Source of the DNA: an uncultured Flavobacteriaceae bacterium
GTDB lineage: Bacteria > Bacteroidota > Bacteroidia > Flavobacteriales > Flavobacteriaceae
Assembly (NCBI GenBank): GCA_947503005.1
Contig: CANNCA010000001.1
Location: forward strand, 186,001 to 250,000
Reading direction: 5' to 3'
Length of the DNA: 64,000 bases
The notes beneath the pieces are model-generated. The model was not told the origin of the DNA. It searched no databases and saw only the letters and a program-made list of their open reading frames with translations. Every line of letters begins with the position of its first letter. Positions within the stretch are counted from its first letter, which is position 1. Both the position numbers and the translations under genes were made by a program. Below, in pieces: positions 17,641 through 26,291 of this stretch.

Positions 17641-20046
17641 ATGAAAATTATCCTTGTTTTTCTTGCGTTTGCGATGTGGCCGTTGAATGCCTTGACGCAA
17701 GATTATCGTATATCAGGTGATGTTCAAGATACGGAAAGTGCTCCTATTATATATGCTAACGTATTGCTATTAAAACGCTCCGATTCTACTGTTTTAAAAG
17801 GAACTTCCACAGATGAAAATGGAAAATTTTCGCTAGAAGGTATTACTTCTGGTAAATATTTGTTATTCGCCAGTTATATCGAAAATACTTCGGATTACTT
17901 TCCTGTTGATGTTACTTCAGATATTAAAATAGACGCTTTGATTATAGATGAGACCGCTCAAAATCTTGAAGAGGTGATCGTGACCTATCAAAAACCAAAA
18001 TTAGAACGTAAAGTTGACCGGTTGGTATTCAACGTAGCGAACACTGCCCTTTCGGATGGCACTATATGGGATCTTCTGAAACATACGCCTAGCGTTACCG
18101 ATATTCAAGGTGTCCTGACCATAAAAGGAAGTAGTGACATAACCGTAATGATCAACGGGCGAAAAATAAACCTACCTAAGTCCGACATTATCAATTTGCT
18201 CTCCGGTGCTTCCGCCAATAGTGTAGAGGCAATTGAAGTTATCACCAATCCCCCTTCAAAATATAGTGCAGAGGGAGGCATGTTGATTGATATTAAAATG
18301 AGTAAAAACCTGATAGCAGGGTATAATGGCGCCATGTTCAATAGATATCGACAGGGAGTTTTCGCAAAACATACCGTGGGTACCGATCACTATTTCAAAG
18401 GAAAGAAAACTGGTTTTTCGGCAAATTATAGCTTTAGCAAAGACAAGAACATCACACGTTTTACAGACGTGACCAATTTTTCACAGAATAGCGGAGCAAC
18501 ATCAGTCTGGACTTCAAATCAAGACAACATCGTTCGACGGAACAGACATAATTTGAGTCTTTTTTTCGATTACGATATCAATGAAAGGAACAAACTGAAC
18601 CTTTCAAGCATTAATACCTATAGCCCCAAATTAAATAGGTTAGACGATTCTGAAACTATGATTGCGGAGTCTAACGGAAACTTACTATCAAGTTTTAATA
18701 CGATAAATGATTCTGACGAGGAACAGTTGAACGCCTCTTTTTATTTGGATTGGATACATCAATTGAAAAAGAAAGGAGCCGAATTCTCAGTAAGCTCACA
18801 TGTAACCTATTACGATTCGGACAGGGGGCAAGATTTGCAAACCGACTTTTTAGATATAGGGGGAAATTTAACCGGTGAAAACAATTTCACTACGTTTTCA
18901 CAGCAAAAAATCAATTTATACAGCTTACAGGCCGACTATTCTACCACATTAGGGAAATCATCTCGATTTGAAACAGGATTACGTTATGCAGGAATAGTTT
19001 CTGAAAATACCATTGAACAACAAGGTTTTGATCGAAACCAACCCGGCATCAATCCCACCGAAGCAGGAGTTTTCGACTATGACGAATCGATTTACGCCAG
19101 CTATGTCAGTTTTGATGGAAAATGGGATAAATGGCGATTCAGATCGGGGCTTCGCGCCGAGTATACCGAAACCATTGGAAAACTTGATACCGAAACGGCC
19201 TCTAAGGAAAATTCGTATTTGGAGGTTTTCCCTTCTTTCTCGCTACAATACAGTCAAAGTGACAAGAATGATTTTATGTTACAGTACTACCGCAGAATTG
19301 CCAGACCACGATATAATGTCATCAATCCCTTTCAGTATTTTCAGAGTAATAATATTGTTGTGGAGGGAAACCCAGATTTACTGCCCACCATTCAGAACAA
19401 GCTTGCGTTAGGCTATACCTTTGACAATACTTATACGCTAGAAGTTATTTACCTAAACAAAAAGAACCATTACAACCAGCAGGTTTTTCAAGACAACGAT
19501 GCGAACCTATTACGTTTTATCAGTGCCAACCTAGATGGCAATTACAGTTTCGGGATTGATGCAACCGTGAACAAGAATATTTTTAATTTTTGGGATTGCT
19601 TTCTTTTACTTTCCTATTATTATAAGAAAGACACTTTTCGAGACTTGGATTCAGGAGTAATGCTCGAAAACTCGGTAGGAACTTGGTTGGGTCGAATGAA
19701 CAATAGCTTTAGATTGTTGAGCAACAAATCGCTTTATTTGGACGTAGATTTCTTCTATTTGTCACCAACAGTAAATGGCAATTCCAGACGAGATGCTTTT
19801 AATTACCTAGACCTTTTGTTGCGAAAAACTATTTGGAACAAAAAGGGTAGTATTTCATTGGGAGTGACCGATATTTTCAACCAAGGCAATTATTTTACTA
19901 CGAGGACCTTTCTAAACCAAAACAACTCTACGTTTTCAAGGTTCGAGAACCGCCAACTGACCTTCGCGTTCCGATATAAATTTGGAAATACTGGTATCAA
20001 GGATAATAAAAAACGCAAACGAATTGATGAGCGCAACCGGATTTGA
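17641..20046 (+). CDS. outer-membrane beta-barrel family protein (TonB-dependent-receptor-like)
   Basis: 801 residues. A signal peptide (MKIILVFLAFAMWPLNALTQ) is followed by a CarboxypepD_reg-like domain (about 22-110; SAPIIYANVLLLKRSDSTVL and the DENGKFSLEGI block), a plug-like region (about 120-220; LLKHTPSVTDIQGVLTIKGS and ITNPPSKYSAEGGMLIDIKM) and a long barrel rich in alternating aromatic strands to the end (LTFAFRYKFGN). This order matches OMP_b-brl_3 family proteins of Bacteroidota, relatives of TonB-dependent receptors that often lack a TonB box. Its ligand is unknown. It ends four bases before the convergent stop of a mini membrane protein. Confidence 0.9.
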   Translation: MKIILVFLAFAMWPLNALTQDYRISGDVQDTESAPIIYANVLLLKRSDSTVLKGTSTDENGKFSLEGITSGKYLLFASYIENTSDYFPVDVTSDIKIDALIIDETAQNLEEVIVTYQKPKLERKVDRLVFNVANTALSDGTIWDLLKHTPSVTDIQGVLTIKGSSDITVMINGRKINLPKSDIINLLSGASANSVEAIEVITNPPSKYSAEGGMLIDIKMSKNLIAGYNGAMFNRYRQGVFAKHTVGTDHYFKGKKTGFSANYSFSKDKNITRFTDVTNFSQNSGATSVWTSNQDNIVRRNRHNLSLFFDYDINERNKLNLSSINTYSPKLNRLDDSETMIAESNGNLLSSFNTINDSDEEQLNASFYLDWIHQLKKKGAEFSVSSHVTYYDSDRGQDLQTDFLDIGGNLTGENNFTTFSQQKINLYSLQADYSTTLGKSSRFETGLRYAGIVSENTIEQQGFDRNQPGINPTEAGVFDYDESIYASYVSFDGKWDKWRFRSGLRAEYTETIGKLDTETASKENSYLEVFPSFSLQYSQSDKNDFMLQYYRRIARPRYNVINPFQYFQSNNIVVEGNPDLLPTIQNKLALGYTFDNTYTLEVIYLNKKNHYNQQVFQDNDANLLRFISANLDGNYSFGIDATVNKNIFNFWDCFLLLSYYYKKDTFRDLDSGVMLENSVGTWLGRMNNSFRLLSNKSLYLDVDFFYLSPTVNGNSRRDAFNYLDLLLRKTIWNKKGSISLGVTDIFNQGNYFTTRTFLNQNNSTFSRFENRQLTFAFRYKFGNTGIKDNKKRKRIDERNRI

Positions 20047-20050
20047 TGGT

Positions 20051-20257
20051 TTAAAACCCACCCATCAATCCACCACAAATTCCTAAACTGACCAAGAGAT
20101 AAACACCTGCTAATATATAGAGCACCTTTGCGGCCTTCTTGTTCGATTTTCTTAGTAGAAGACCAATGCAAATAAATATAAGCGCAGGGCCGAGCATGAT
20201 TAGTGCGAAGAAATAAACAAGACCGTCAAAATTGGCTTCTAATGGAAGTAGCGTCAT
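20051..20257 (-). CDS. mini membrane protein, paralogue 3 of a tandem trio
   Basis: 68 residues with two hydrophobic segments (about 13-33 and 47-66) separated by a basic loop RKSNKKAAK. It shares a pattern with the next two genes: an N-terminal helix, a K-rich turn, then LYILAGVYLLVSLGICGGLMG. The function is unknown. It is the last gene of the minus-strand operon containing the radical SAM and Lgt-like genes. Confidence 0.7.
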   Translation of the reverse strand: MTLLPLEANFDGLVYFFALIMLGPALIFICIGLLLRKSNKKAAKVLYILAGVYLLVSLGICGGLMGGF

Positions 20258-20274
20258 AGTTTTAATTTATTGGC

Positions 20275-20472
20275 TTAAGCGACAAACCCACAAGCACCTA
20301 TAGCAATTAAAAAGCAGCTGCCAGAAATAATTAGGAGCACCTTGCTCTCTTTCTTCTTTTTAAGCGCACCTAGAATAATCGCAACAATCAAAAACAAAAT
20401 TGCGGGAGCAAACATGAAAAACCCAAAGGCAGCTAAATCGCTTATGTAAAACTCTAATGGGATAGGCTTCAT
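20275..20472 (-). CDS. mini membrane protein, paralogue 2 of a tandem trio
   Basis: 65 residues from the start MKPIPLEFYISDLAAFGFF; longer upstream starts run into the preceding gene and add a non-homologous tail, so they are rejected. Two hydrophobic segments flank the basic turn GALKKKKESK, and the C-terminal block LLIISGSCFLIAIGACGFVA lines up with the LAGVYLLVSLGICGG and LMGVYLLIAFGICG blocks of its neighbours. The function is unknown. It lies 10 bases after the stop of the upstream paralogue. Confidence 0.7.
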   Translation of the reverse strand: MKPIPLEFYISDLAAFGFFMFAPAILFLIVAIILGALKKKKESKVLLIISGSCFLIAIGACGFVA

Positions 20473-20482
20473 AAGATTCAAT

Positions 20483-20668
20483 TTATTTCGTATCCAAACT
20501 AAAATTGGCAAGCATGATGCCACAAATACCGAAAGCAATCAAAAGGTATACACCCATAAGTATCAAGAACAACTTCCCCTTTTTGTTATCCCTACGTATA
20601 AAAAATACTATGGCCAATATAAAGAGGATGATAGGGACACCGATCATCAAAAAAACCAATAATTCCAT
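20483..20668 (-). CDS. mini membrane protein, paralogue 1 of a tandem trio
   Basis: 61 residues with two membrane segments around the turn RRDNKKGK, followed by LFLILMGVYLLIAFGICG. It begins one base after the stop of the radical SAM gene, so translation is very likely coupled to it. This tight linkage is the reason to consider the trio as partners of the Lgt-like/radical SAM pair. No known family was recognised. Confidence 0.72.
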   Translation of the reverse strand: MELLVFLMIGVPIILFILAIVFFIRRDNKKGKLFLILMGVYLLIAFGICGIMLANFSLDTK

Positions 20669-20669
20669 A

Positions 20670-22061
20670 CTAAACTTCTGCTTTTAATTCTTCTAGGCGC
20701 TCAATTTTATCATCCCTGTAAAACAAATTCATGGTTTCAAAGGGAATAATTTTATAGTCTTTGTTCACAATGTGTACACATGATTTTTTGATGGCCCGTA
20801 CATCAAAATTATGGGCATCTATAAATTGCATGATAATGATGCGGAAAAGATTGTCATAGCCCAATTCAGGGGCATCGATTTCCGGTAGGCAGCACATAAT
20901 GCTTTTTAGATTTTCAGATGCTTTCTCAACGGAATTCCCAGTACTGAACAATTCTATCATTTTCCCGTGCAACTGTTCATCTTGCTCGTAGATGATGGTA
21001 TTCTTTCCTTCGTTCAACAAATCATCCGGATTGATATATCGGGTCAAGGGACTCACCTCATCACCTAACTTCAAAGCATAGGCCATAACCAATGCATCAG
21101 GATTACAGGGTACTGGAATCAAATCGTCGGCTTCAAAAATAGGTGATTGTTCCAAGATTTTTCTCCGCACCTCGGTCAATGTTATCCTGTTTTCATCAAC
21201 TTCGAAATTTTCTAAGCGGCCCGCGATTTGGGTAGGCTGGAAAGTTACCCCACGAATACATCTTTGTTTTAGGGCAAAATCGATAGTCGCCCCCATCTCA
21301 TGATCGTTCAATCCCTTTTGAAGGGTAACGACCAATGTGGTCGACAGGTTGAGTTTGTTGAGGTTTTCTATGGCTTTTAAGCGTACATCTGCCAAATCGG
21401 CGCCACGCAGGGTTTGCAACACCTGATTGTCTAAAGAATCGAATTGCAAGTAAATTTCAAAATCTGGAGTGTAAGTGGCTAGCCTTTCCGCAAAAGCAAA
21501 GTCCTTGGCGATTTTGATTCCGTTGGTATTCAGCATCAAATGTCGAATGGGCAATGTTTTAGCATAATCCATAATTTCAAAGAAATTTGGATGTATGGTC
21601 GGTTCGCCCCCACTGAGCTGAACCACATCGGGTTCACCTTCGTTTTTGACGATGACATCCAACATCTTTTTGACCTCGTCCAAAGTGCGATGTCTTCCAT
21701 AGGTTGGTGAAGACCCAGCATAACAGGTTGGACAAGTCAGGTTGCAGCGGTCAGTTAGTTCTACGACCGTCAAACAGGAATGCTGCTCATGGTCTGGGCA
21801 AAGCCCACAATCATAAGGGCAGCCATAATGGGTTTTGGTATTAAAGGTCTTCGGATATTCCGATACTTTATTATAGTTGCGAATGTTCTTGTAGTATGCG
21901 ATGTCGTCCGCGATTAATACCTTGCTTCTTCCGTGTTCTTTGCAGTTTTTCAACATGTACACCTTATCATTTTCAAAGACGATTTTTGCATCAACCCTAC
22001 GCAGACAATTGGGACAAAGGCTTAAGGTAAAATCATAGTAGGTGTAATTTCTTTCCGGCAT
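20670..22061 (-). CDS. radical SAM protein of the Tes/MJ0619-like type
   Basis: 463 residues. The radical SAM cluster is C106-NLT-C110-PT-C113. Upstream are two more cysteine groups: C16xxC19 with C40 (LCPNCL, then KNCKEHG), and C81, C85, C88, C96 (CPYDCGLCPDHEQHSC). This arrangement of an N-terminal zinc-like site, CPxDCGLC..H..HTC-like block and VELTDRCNLTCPTCYA is characteristic of the MJ0619/tetraether lipid synthase (Tes) group, some members of which make carbon-carbon bonds between lipid tails. SAM-binding follow-up motif QLSGGEPTIHP is present. Its start lies 29 bp inside the Lgt-like gene, and the mini membrane proteins follow directly. Lipid is the inferred substrate from family and context; it is not proven. 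Confidence 0.88.
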   Translation of the reverse strand: MPERNYTYYDFTLSLCPNCLRRVDAKIVFENDKVYMLKNCKEHGRSKVLIADDIAYYKNIRNYNKVSEYPKTFNTKTHYGCPYDCGLCPDHEQHSCLTVVELTDRCNLTCPTCYAGSSPTYGRHRTLDEVKKMLDVIVKNEGEPDVVQLSGGEPTIHPNFFEIMDYAKTLPIRHLMLNTNGIKIAKDFAFAERLATYTPDFEIYLQFDSLDNQVLQTLRGADLADVRLKAIENLNKLNLSTTLVVTLQKGLNDHEMGATIDFALKQRCIRGVTFQPTQIAGRLENFEVDENRITLTEVRRKILEQSPIFEADDLIPVPCNPDALVMAYALKLGDEVSPLTRYINPDDLLNEGKNTIIYEQDEQLHGKMIELFSTGNSVEKASENLKSIMCCLPEIDAPELGYDNLFRIIIMQFIDAHNFDVRAIKKSCVHIVNKDYKIIPFETMNLFYRDDKIERLEELKAEV

Positions 22062-22803
22062 ATTTGATTCCTTGAAGGATGGTTTTGTGGTAGTAGCTAA
22101 AACAAATTAAGCATAATAATTGGATGCTGCTCAGGCCAAGAAAGAAAAAGGTATTGGGTTTGAGGAATTCGATGAAGAAACGAAATCCGAAATAAGAAAG
22201 CATAAAAATCTTAAAAGAAGTTCCACATTTAAAGCGATTCGGTTGTTTTTGCAGTTCTTTGATGCCCATAAAAAGCAGCACTAAAAAGACGACTTCGTAT
22301 AATGCGATTGGATGCCTAAGCAGGCCATCCCCTAAATCCATTCCTAAAAAGACATCAGTTTCTTTTCCATAAGTGAACTCTTTGATTCCCGCTAAAAAAC
22401 AACCGATTCGGCCAATGATAATTCCGAAGATAATTGGCAGCGTAAACAAATCGCCCGAAGAGTGTTTTTCGCCAATAATCTTTTTGGCCAGTTCAACCCC
22501 AAGTAGTCCACCGAATAAACCACCCATAATGGTCTTGTTGTTCAAAATGGCCAACCAACCTTGCTCATAATGTAATGGTGGATTTTCTAAAAAAGCAACT
22601 AAACGCGACAAGAAAAGCGCACCAAAAATGGCTCCTATAATTATGGAAAGTCGATTTTTCGACGAAATAGAATCCGTAGTTTTCTTGCGAAGTATGACAT
22701 AATAACGGAAAGCAACAAAGAACGCCAGATACTCGATTATCAGGTGTATGTTCAATTTTATACCGAACAGTATAGGCTCAAAAGGAAGGGCTATTCCTGC
22801 CAC
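22033..22803 (-). CDS. Lgt-like (prolipoprotein diacylglyceryl transferase family) membrane protein with altered active site
   Basis: 256 residues with about seven membrane segments. The Lgt signature region reads IIGRIGCFLAGIKEFTYG (R132), followed by LLRHPIALYEV and FGFRFFIEFLKPN (R208, E212), so family membership is clear. Two usual features differ: the HGG block, containing the essential His of E. coli Lgt, reads MGG here (M93), and the Asn of GRxGNF is Cys135. It is therefore probably not the housekeeping enzyme that puts diacylglyceryl on lipoproteins but a paralogue with another acceptor or role. It overlaps the PD40 lipoprotein gene by 13 bp and the radical SAM gene by 29 bp. Confidence 0.85.
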   Translation of the reverse strand: MAGIALPFEPILFGIKLNIHLIIEYLAFFVAFRYYVILRKKTTDSISSKNRLSIIIGAIFGALFLSRLVAFLENPPLHYEQGWLAILNNKTIMGGLFGGLLGVELAKKIIGEKHSSGDLFTLPIIFGIIIGRIGCFLAGIKEFTYGKETDVFLGMDLGDGLLRHPIALYEVVFLVLLFMGIKELQKQPNRFKCGTSFKIFMLSYFGFRFFIEFLKPNTFFFLGLSSIQLLCLICFSYYHKTILQGIKYAGKKLHLL

Positions 22804-23903
22804 TCCGCAATGAACAAATTTGTATCGCGGGTTCCGCCATTGTTGCGGTTGCTTGAAAAGGCCAAATATTTACCATCATTGGAGAAAACCGGAAAAGCAT
22901 CAAAGGTTTCTCCGTGGGTTACACGTTCTAAATTCTTTCCATCGATATCGATAAAATAAAGATTGAAAGGAAAACCCTTCTCTGCTTCAAAATTGCTTGA
23001 GAACAAAATCTTTTCACCGGAAGGATGAAAAAACGGACTCCAATTAGCATTGCCCAAAAAGGTCAATTGTTTTAAATCGGTACCGTCGGCATTGCATATA
23101 AACAGCTCCATTTCCGTTGGTTCTACCAATCCATCTGCTAGTAAATCCTTGTATTTTTTAATTTCTTCCGGAGTTTTGGGCCTTGAAGCTCTAAAAATTA
23201 GTTTGGTCCCATCAGGTGAAAAGAAAGCACCGCCATCATAACCGAGTTCGTCCGTTATCTGTTTCACATCGGAACCGTCTAGGTTCATAGTATACAACTC
23301 TAAATCGCCACTTCGATCCGAAGTAAATACAATTTTATCTCCTTTAGGAGAAACAGTTGCTTCGGCATCATAGCCTTTTTCATCCGTCAGTTGTGCTGTA
23401 ATATTCCCTTCTAAATCAGCGACGAAAATGTCAAAGGAGTCGTATACAGGCCAAACGTAATTCCCGTTTTTTCGTAGTGGTACTTCAGGGCATTCCTTAT
23501 CTACCAAGTGAGTTGACCCATAAACATAATGTTTGTTGTCAGGTAAGAAATAGGCACAAGTAGTTCGGCCATATCCCGTACTGACCATGGGCGGTTTTTT
23601 ATCCTTGAAGCTTTCTTCGATGTTCATTAAAAACATTTGGTCGCAGTTCATGCCCCAAGCTTGGTTGTTCGATTGAAAAATCATTTGTTTATCGTCCCAA
23701 CTCCAATAAGCCTCGGCATTGTCACCGCCGAAGGTAATTTGACGAATTGATTTGAAGTATTTTTCCTCAGGATAGATAAGCGTATCGCTTCCGGCCATTA
23801 ACGAGGTTGTCTCCTCTTTATCAAGTTCAGGGTTTGTTTTTTTGGTTTCAGATTTACAACTTCCCAAGAGAAATAGAAGCAACAAAACAAAAGGAATTCT
23901 CAT
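22791..23903 (-). CDS. TolB-like PD40 beta-propeller lipoprotein
   Basis: 370 residues. The signal MRIPFVLLLLFLLGSCKSE has a lipobox at Cys16. Repeated PD40 blades follow, such as ATVSPKGDKIVFTSDRSG, DLELYTMNLDGSDVKQIT, GGAFFSPDGTKLIFRASRPK and VFSNDGKYLAFSSNRNN. Such propellers usually bind proteins or peptidoglycan-linked partners in the periplasm. It is the first gene of the operon with the Lgt-like and radical SAM genes (13 bp overlap), and a divergent M28 peptidase gene starts 32 bases upstream. It may be a substrate or scaffold of that system; this is inference. Confidence 0.85.
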   Translation of the reverse strand: MRIPFVLLLLFLLGSCKSETKKTNPELDKEETTSLMAGSDTLIYPEEKYFKSIRQITFGGDNAEAYWSWDDKQMIFQSNNQAWGMNCDQMFLMNIEESFKDKKPPMVSTGYGRTTCAYFLPDNKHYVYGSTHLVDKECPEVPLRKNGNYVWPVYDSFDIFVADLEGNITAQLTDEKGYDAEATVSPKGDKIVFTSDRSGDLELYTMNLDGSDVKQITDELGYDGGAFFSPDGTKLIFRASRPKTPEEIKKYKDLLADGLVEPTEMELFICNADGTDLKQLTFLGNANWSPFFHPSGEKILFSSNFEAEKGFPFNLYFIDIDGKNLERVTHGETFDAFPVFSNDGKYLAFSSNRNNGGTRDTNLFIAEWQE

Positions 23904-23935
23904 GTGATATGTATTTTTGCGTAAAAATAACGGCT

Positions 23936-25162
23936 ATGGTGCGTATTTTAATGATTTTGACGATAATTTTTATGGCTTTGTATTCCTGTAAAACCGAACC
24001 ACCTAAGAAAGTCACATTGAAAGACGACGTGGCTTTTTTAGCTGCCGATACACTGTTAGGTCGTGAAACAGGAACGGCCCAAGAATTGATGGCCGCTAAT
24101 TATCTTCAAAAAAGGTTTCAAAATTTGGGATTAATGCCCAAAGGAAAAGCCAATACTTATTTTCAGACCTATTCTTTCAAACCCAAAACCGACCCGCATT
24201 CAGAAGTACAGTTCGTTTCCGGCGATAGTACCAATACGGGCACTAATATCATCGGTTACATTGACAATGATGCATTAAAAACCGTGGTTATCGGGGCGCA
24301 TTACGATCATCTGGGTATGGGTGGCGAGGGCTCCCTGTATGCTGATGGCGTTGCGATACACAACGGGGCCGACGACAATGCAAGCGGAGTAGCGGTGATG
24401 CTGCAACTGGCGGAAAAATTAAAAGACACCCTCATGGGTAGCAACTACTTGTTTATCGCATTTTCAGGGGAGGAAAAAGGATTGCTGGGCAGTAATTATT
24501 TTTCAAAAAATCCGACCATCGACCTTGAAAAAATGAATTATATGATCAATATGGATATGGTCGGGCGTCTTCGAGATGACAACACCCTTTCCATAAGCGG
24601 AACGGGCACAGCCCCCATTTGGAATCAAGTTCTGAACGCTACAAACCCTGGATTTAAATTGGTGTTAGGAGAATCAGGAGTAGGCCCCAGTGATCATACT
24701 TCTTTTTATTTACAGGATATTCCCGTTTTGCATTTTTTTACCGGCCAACACGAAGATTATCATAAACCGTCCGACGATTATGATAAGTTGAATTATGAGG
24801 GAATGAAAATGATTGGAGACTATATCCTTAATATAATCGCAGAACTGGATGACGATCCCAAACTGACTTTTCGAACCACCAAAAACGAAAGCGAGGATGT
24901 ACCACGATTTAAAGTGGCATTAGGGGTGATGCCCGATTATCTTTTCGATGGCAAAGGTATGAGAATCGATGGGGTCACCGAAGACCGACCAGCTGCGGCA
25001 GCCGGACTTCAAAAAGGAGATATTGTCATTCAATTGGGCGATAGCACGGTCGTTGATATGATGAGTTATATGCGTGCGCTTTCTACATTTGAGGAGGGGA
25101 ATTCCACAAAAGTCGTGGTGGATCGAAACGGGAAAAAAGTTGAAGCGGAGATCACCTTTTAA
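23936..25162 (+). CDS. M28 family metallopeptidase with C-terminal PDZ domain, lipoprotein
   Basis: 408 residues from MVRILMILTIIFMALYSCKTE, a lipoprotein signal (Cys18); an upstream in-frame ATG is rejected because it lies inside the divergent gene and precedes no signal. The di-zinc site is visible: H in VVIGAHYDHLGMG, D in NGADDNASG, the EE of FSGEEKGLLG, D in NMDMVGR and H in HEDYHKPSDDYDK. A PDZ-like domain (about 325-408; GMRIDGVTEDRPAAAAGLQKGD) follows. It is probably an aminopeptidase at the outer or inner membrane. Confidence 0.92.
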   Translation: MVRILMILTIIFMALYSCKTEPPKKVTLKDDVAFLAADTLLGRETGTAQELMAANYLQKRFQNLGLMPKGKANTYFQTYSFKPKTDPHSEVQFVSGDSTNTGTNIIGYIDNDALKTVVIGAHYDHLGMGGEGSLYADGVAIHNGADDNASGVAVMLQLAEKLKDTLMGSNYLFIAFSGEEKGLLGSNYFSKNPTIDLEKMNYMINMDMVGRLRDDNTLSISGTGTAPIWNQVLNATNPGFKLVLGESGVGPSDHTSFYLQDIPVLHFFTGQHEDYHKPSDDYDKLNYEGMKMIGDYILNIIAELDDDPKLTFRTTKNESEDVPRFKVALGVMPDYLFDGKGMRIDGVTEDRPAAAAGLQKGDIVIQLGDSTVVDMMSYMRALSTFEEGNSTKVVVDRNGKKVEAEITF

Positions 25163-25180
25163 ATTTTTAACATTACCCAG

Positions 25181-25213
25181 CTGTCACATTGAGTGCAGTT
25201 GAAATGCTTCGCT
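25181..25213 (+). repeat. extragenic flavobacterial-type repeat
   Basis: The sequence between 25181 and 25213 has the TGTCACATTGAGTGCAGTTG core that recurs between genes in many Flavobacteriaceae. It is placed after the M28 gene and before the dus gene. It is related in style, not identical, to the elements at 40255-40365. Confidence 0.45.
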
Positions 25214-25295
25214 ATTGTAAAGGTCTTGGATTCCGCTCCATGCGACATGGTAGATTTTCCCTAAATTTGCCATCCAAAAAAGAAAAGTAAACCGA

Positions 25296-26291
25296 ATGCC
25301 CAAAATAGGAGATATACAACTTCCTGAATTTCCTTTGTTGCTTGCACCCATGGAAGATGTAAGTGACCCACCTTTTCGTGCCTTGTGCAAGGAACAAGGT
25401 GCGGATGTGGTATACACGGAGTTTATTTCATCTGAAGGGTTAATTCGCGATGCTGCCAAAAGCGTAATGAAGTTAGATATCTACGAGAAGGAGCGCCCTG
25501 TTGGCATTCAGATTTTTGGGGCGAATTTGGATTCTATGCTACAGTCCGTTGAAATCGTCGAAAAGTCTGGCCCAGATATTATCGATATTAATTTTGGTTG
25601 CCCCGTTAAAAAAGTGGTTTCCAAAGGTGCCGGCGCCGGAATACTCAAGGATATTGATTTGATGGTCTCTTTGACAAAGGCCATGGTCGAACATACCAAA
25701 CTTCCCGTTACCGTAAAAACCCGTTTAGGTTGGGACGATGACTCCATCAAAATCGTTGAAGTTGCCGAACGCTTACAAGATGTAGGCTGCCAAGCAATTG
25801 CCATTCATGGTCGCACACGTGCACAAATGTATAAAGGCAATGCCGATTGGAAACCCATTGCCGAGGTCAAGAACAATCAGCGGATGCACATTCCCGTTTT
25901 TGGGAATGGCGATGTCGATTCCCCCGAAGCGGCTATGAAAATGCGTGACGAATACGGTTTGGACGGTGCAATGATCGGTCGCGCGAGCATTGGGTATCCT
26001 TGGTTTTTTAAAGAAGTAAAACACTTTTTCGAAACTGGTATACACGCAGCTCCACCAACGATGGAAGAACGCGTTGAGGCCGCGAGACGCCATCTTCAAA
26101 TGGCCATTGATTGGAAAGGTGAGAAGCTAGGCGTTTTCGAAACACGCAGACATTACACCAATTATTTTAAGGGTATACCTGATTTTAAACCCTACCGGAT
26201 GAAAATGGTGACAAGCGACGAGTCGGTCGATGTATTTGCCGCTTTTGACGAGGTCTTGGAAAAGTTTGGAGACTTTCAGTTCGCGCACTAG
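25296..26291 (+). CDS. dusB: tRNA-dihydrouridine synthase
   Basis: 331 residues. FMN-dependent enzyme that reduces uridines in the D-loop of tRNA. The DUS signature IIDINFGCPVKKVVSKGAGAG includes the catalytic Cys102 in the usual place; other family blocks are LAPMEDVSDPPFRALC, TVKTRLGWDD, IAIHGRTRAQMYKGNADW and IPVFGNGDV. It looks closest to the DusB subgroup, which is the common one in Bacteroidota; the exact target uridine is not determined. Its end overlaps the convergent permease gene by 4 bp. Confidence 0.93.
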   Translation: MPKIGDIQLPEFPLLLAPMEDVSDPPFRALCKEQGADVVYTEFISSEGLIRDAAKSVMKLDIYEKERPVGIQIFGANLDSMLQSVEIVEKSGPDIIDINFGCPVKKVVSKGAGAGILKDIDLMVSLTKAMVEHTKLPVTVKTRLGWDDDSIKIVEVAERLQDVGCQAIAIHGRTRAQMYKGNADWKPIAEVKNNQRMHIPVFGNGDVDSPEAAMKMRDEYGLDGAMIGRASIGYPWFFKEVKHFFETGIHAAPPTMEERVEAARRHLQMAIDWKGEKLGVFETRRHYTNYFKGIPDFKPYRMKMVTSDESVDVFAAFDEVLEKFGDFQFAH

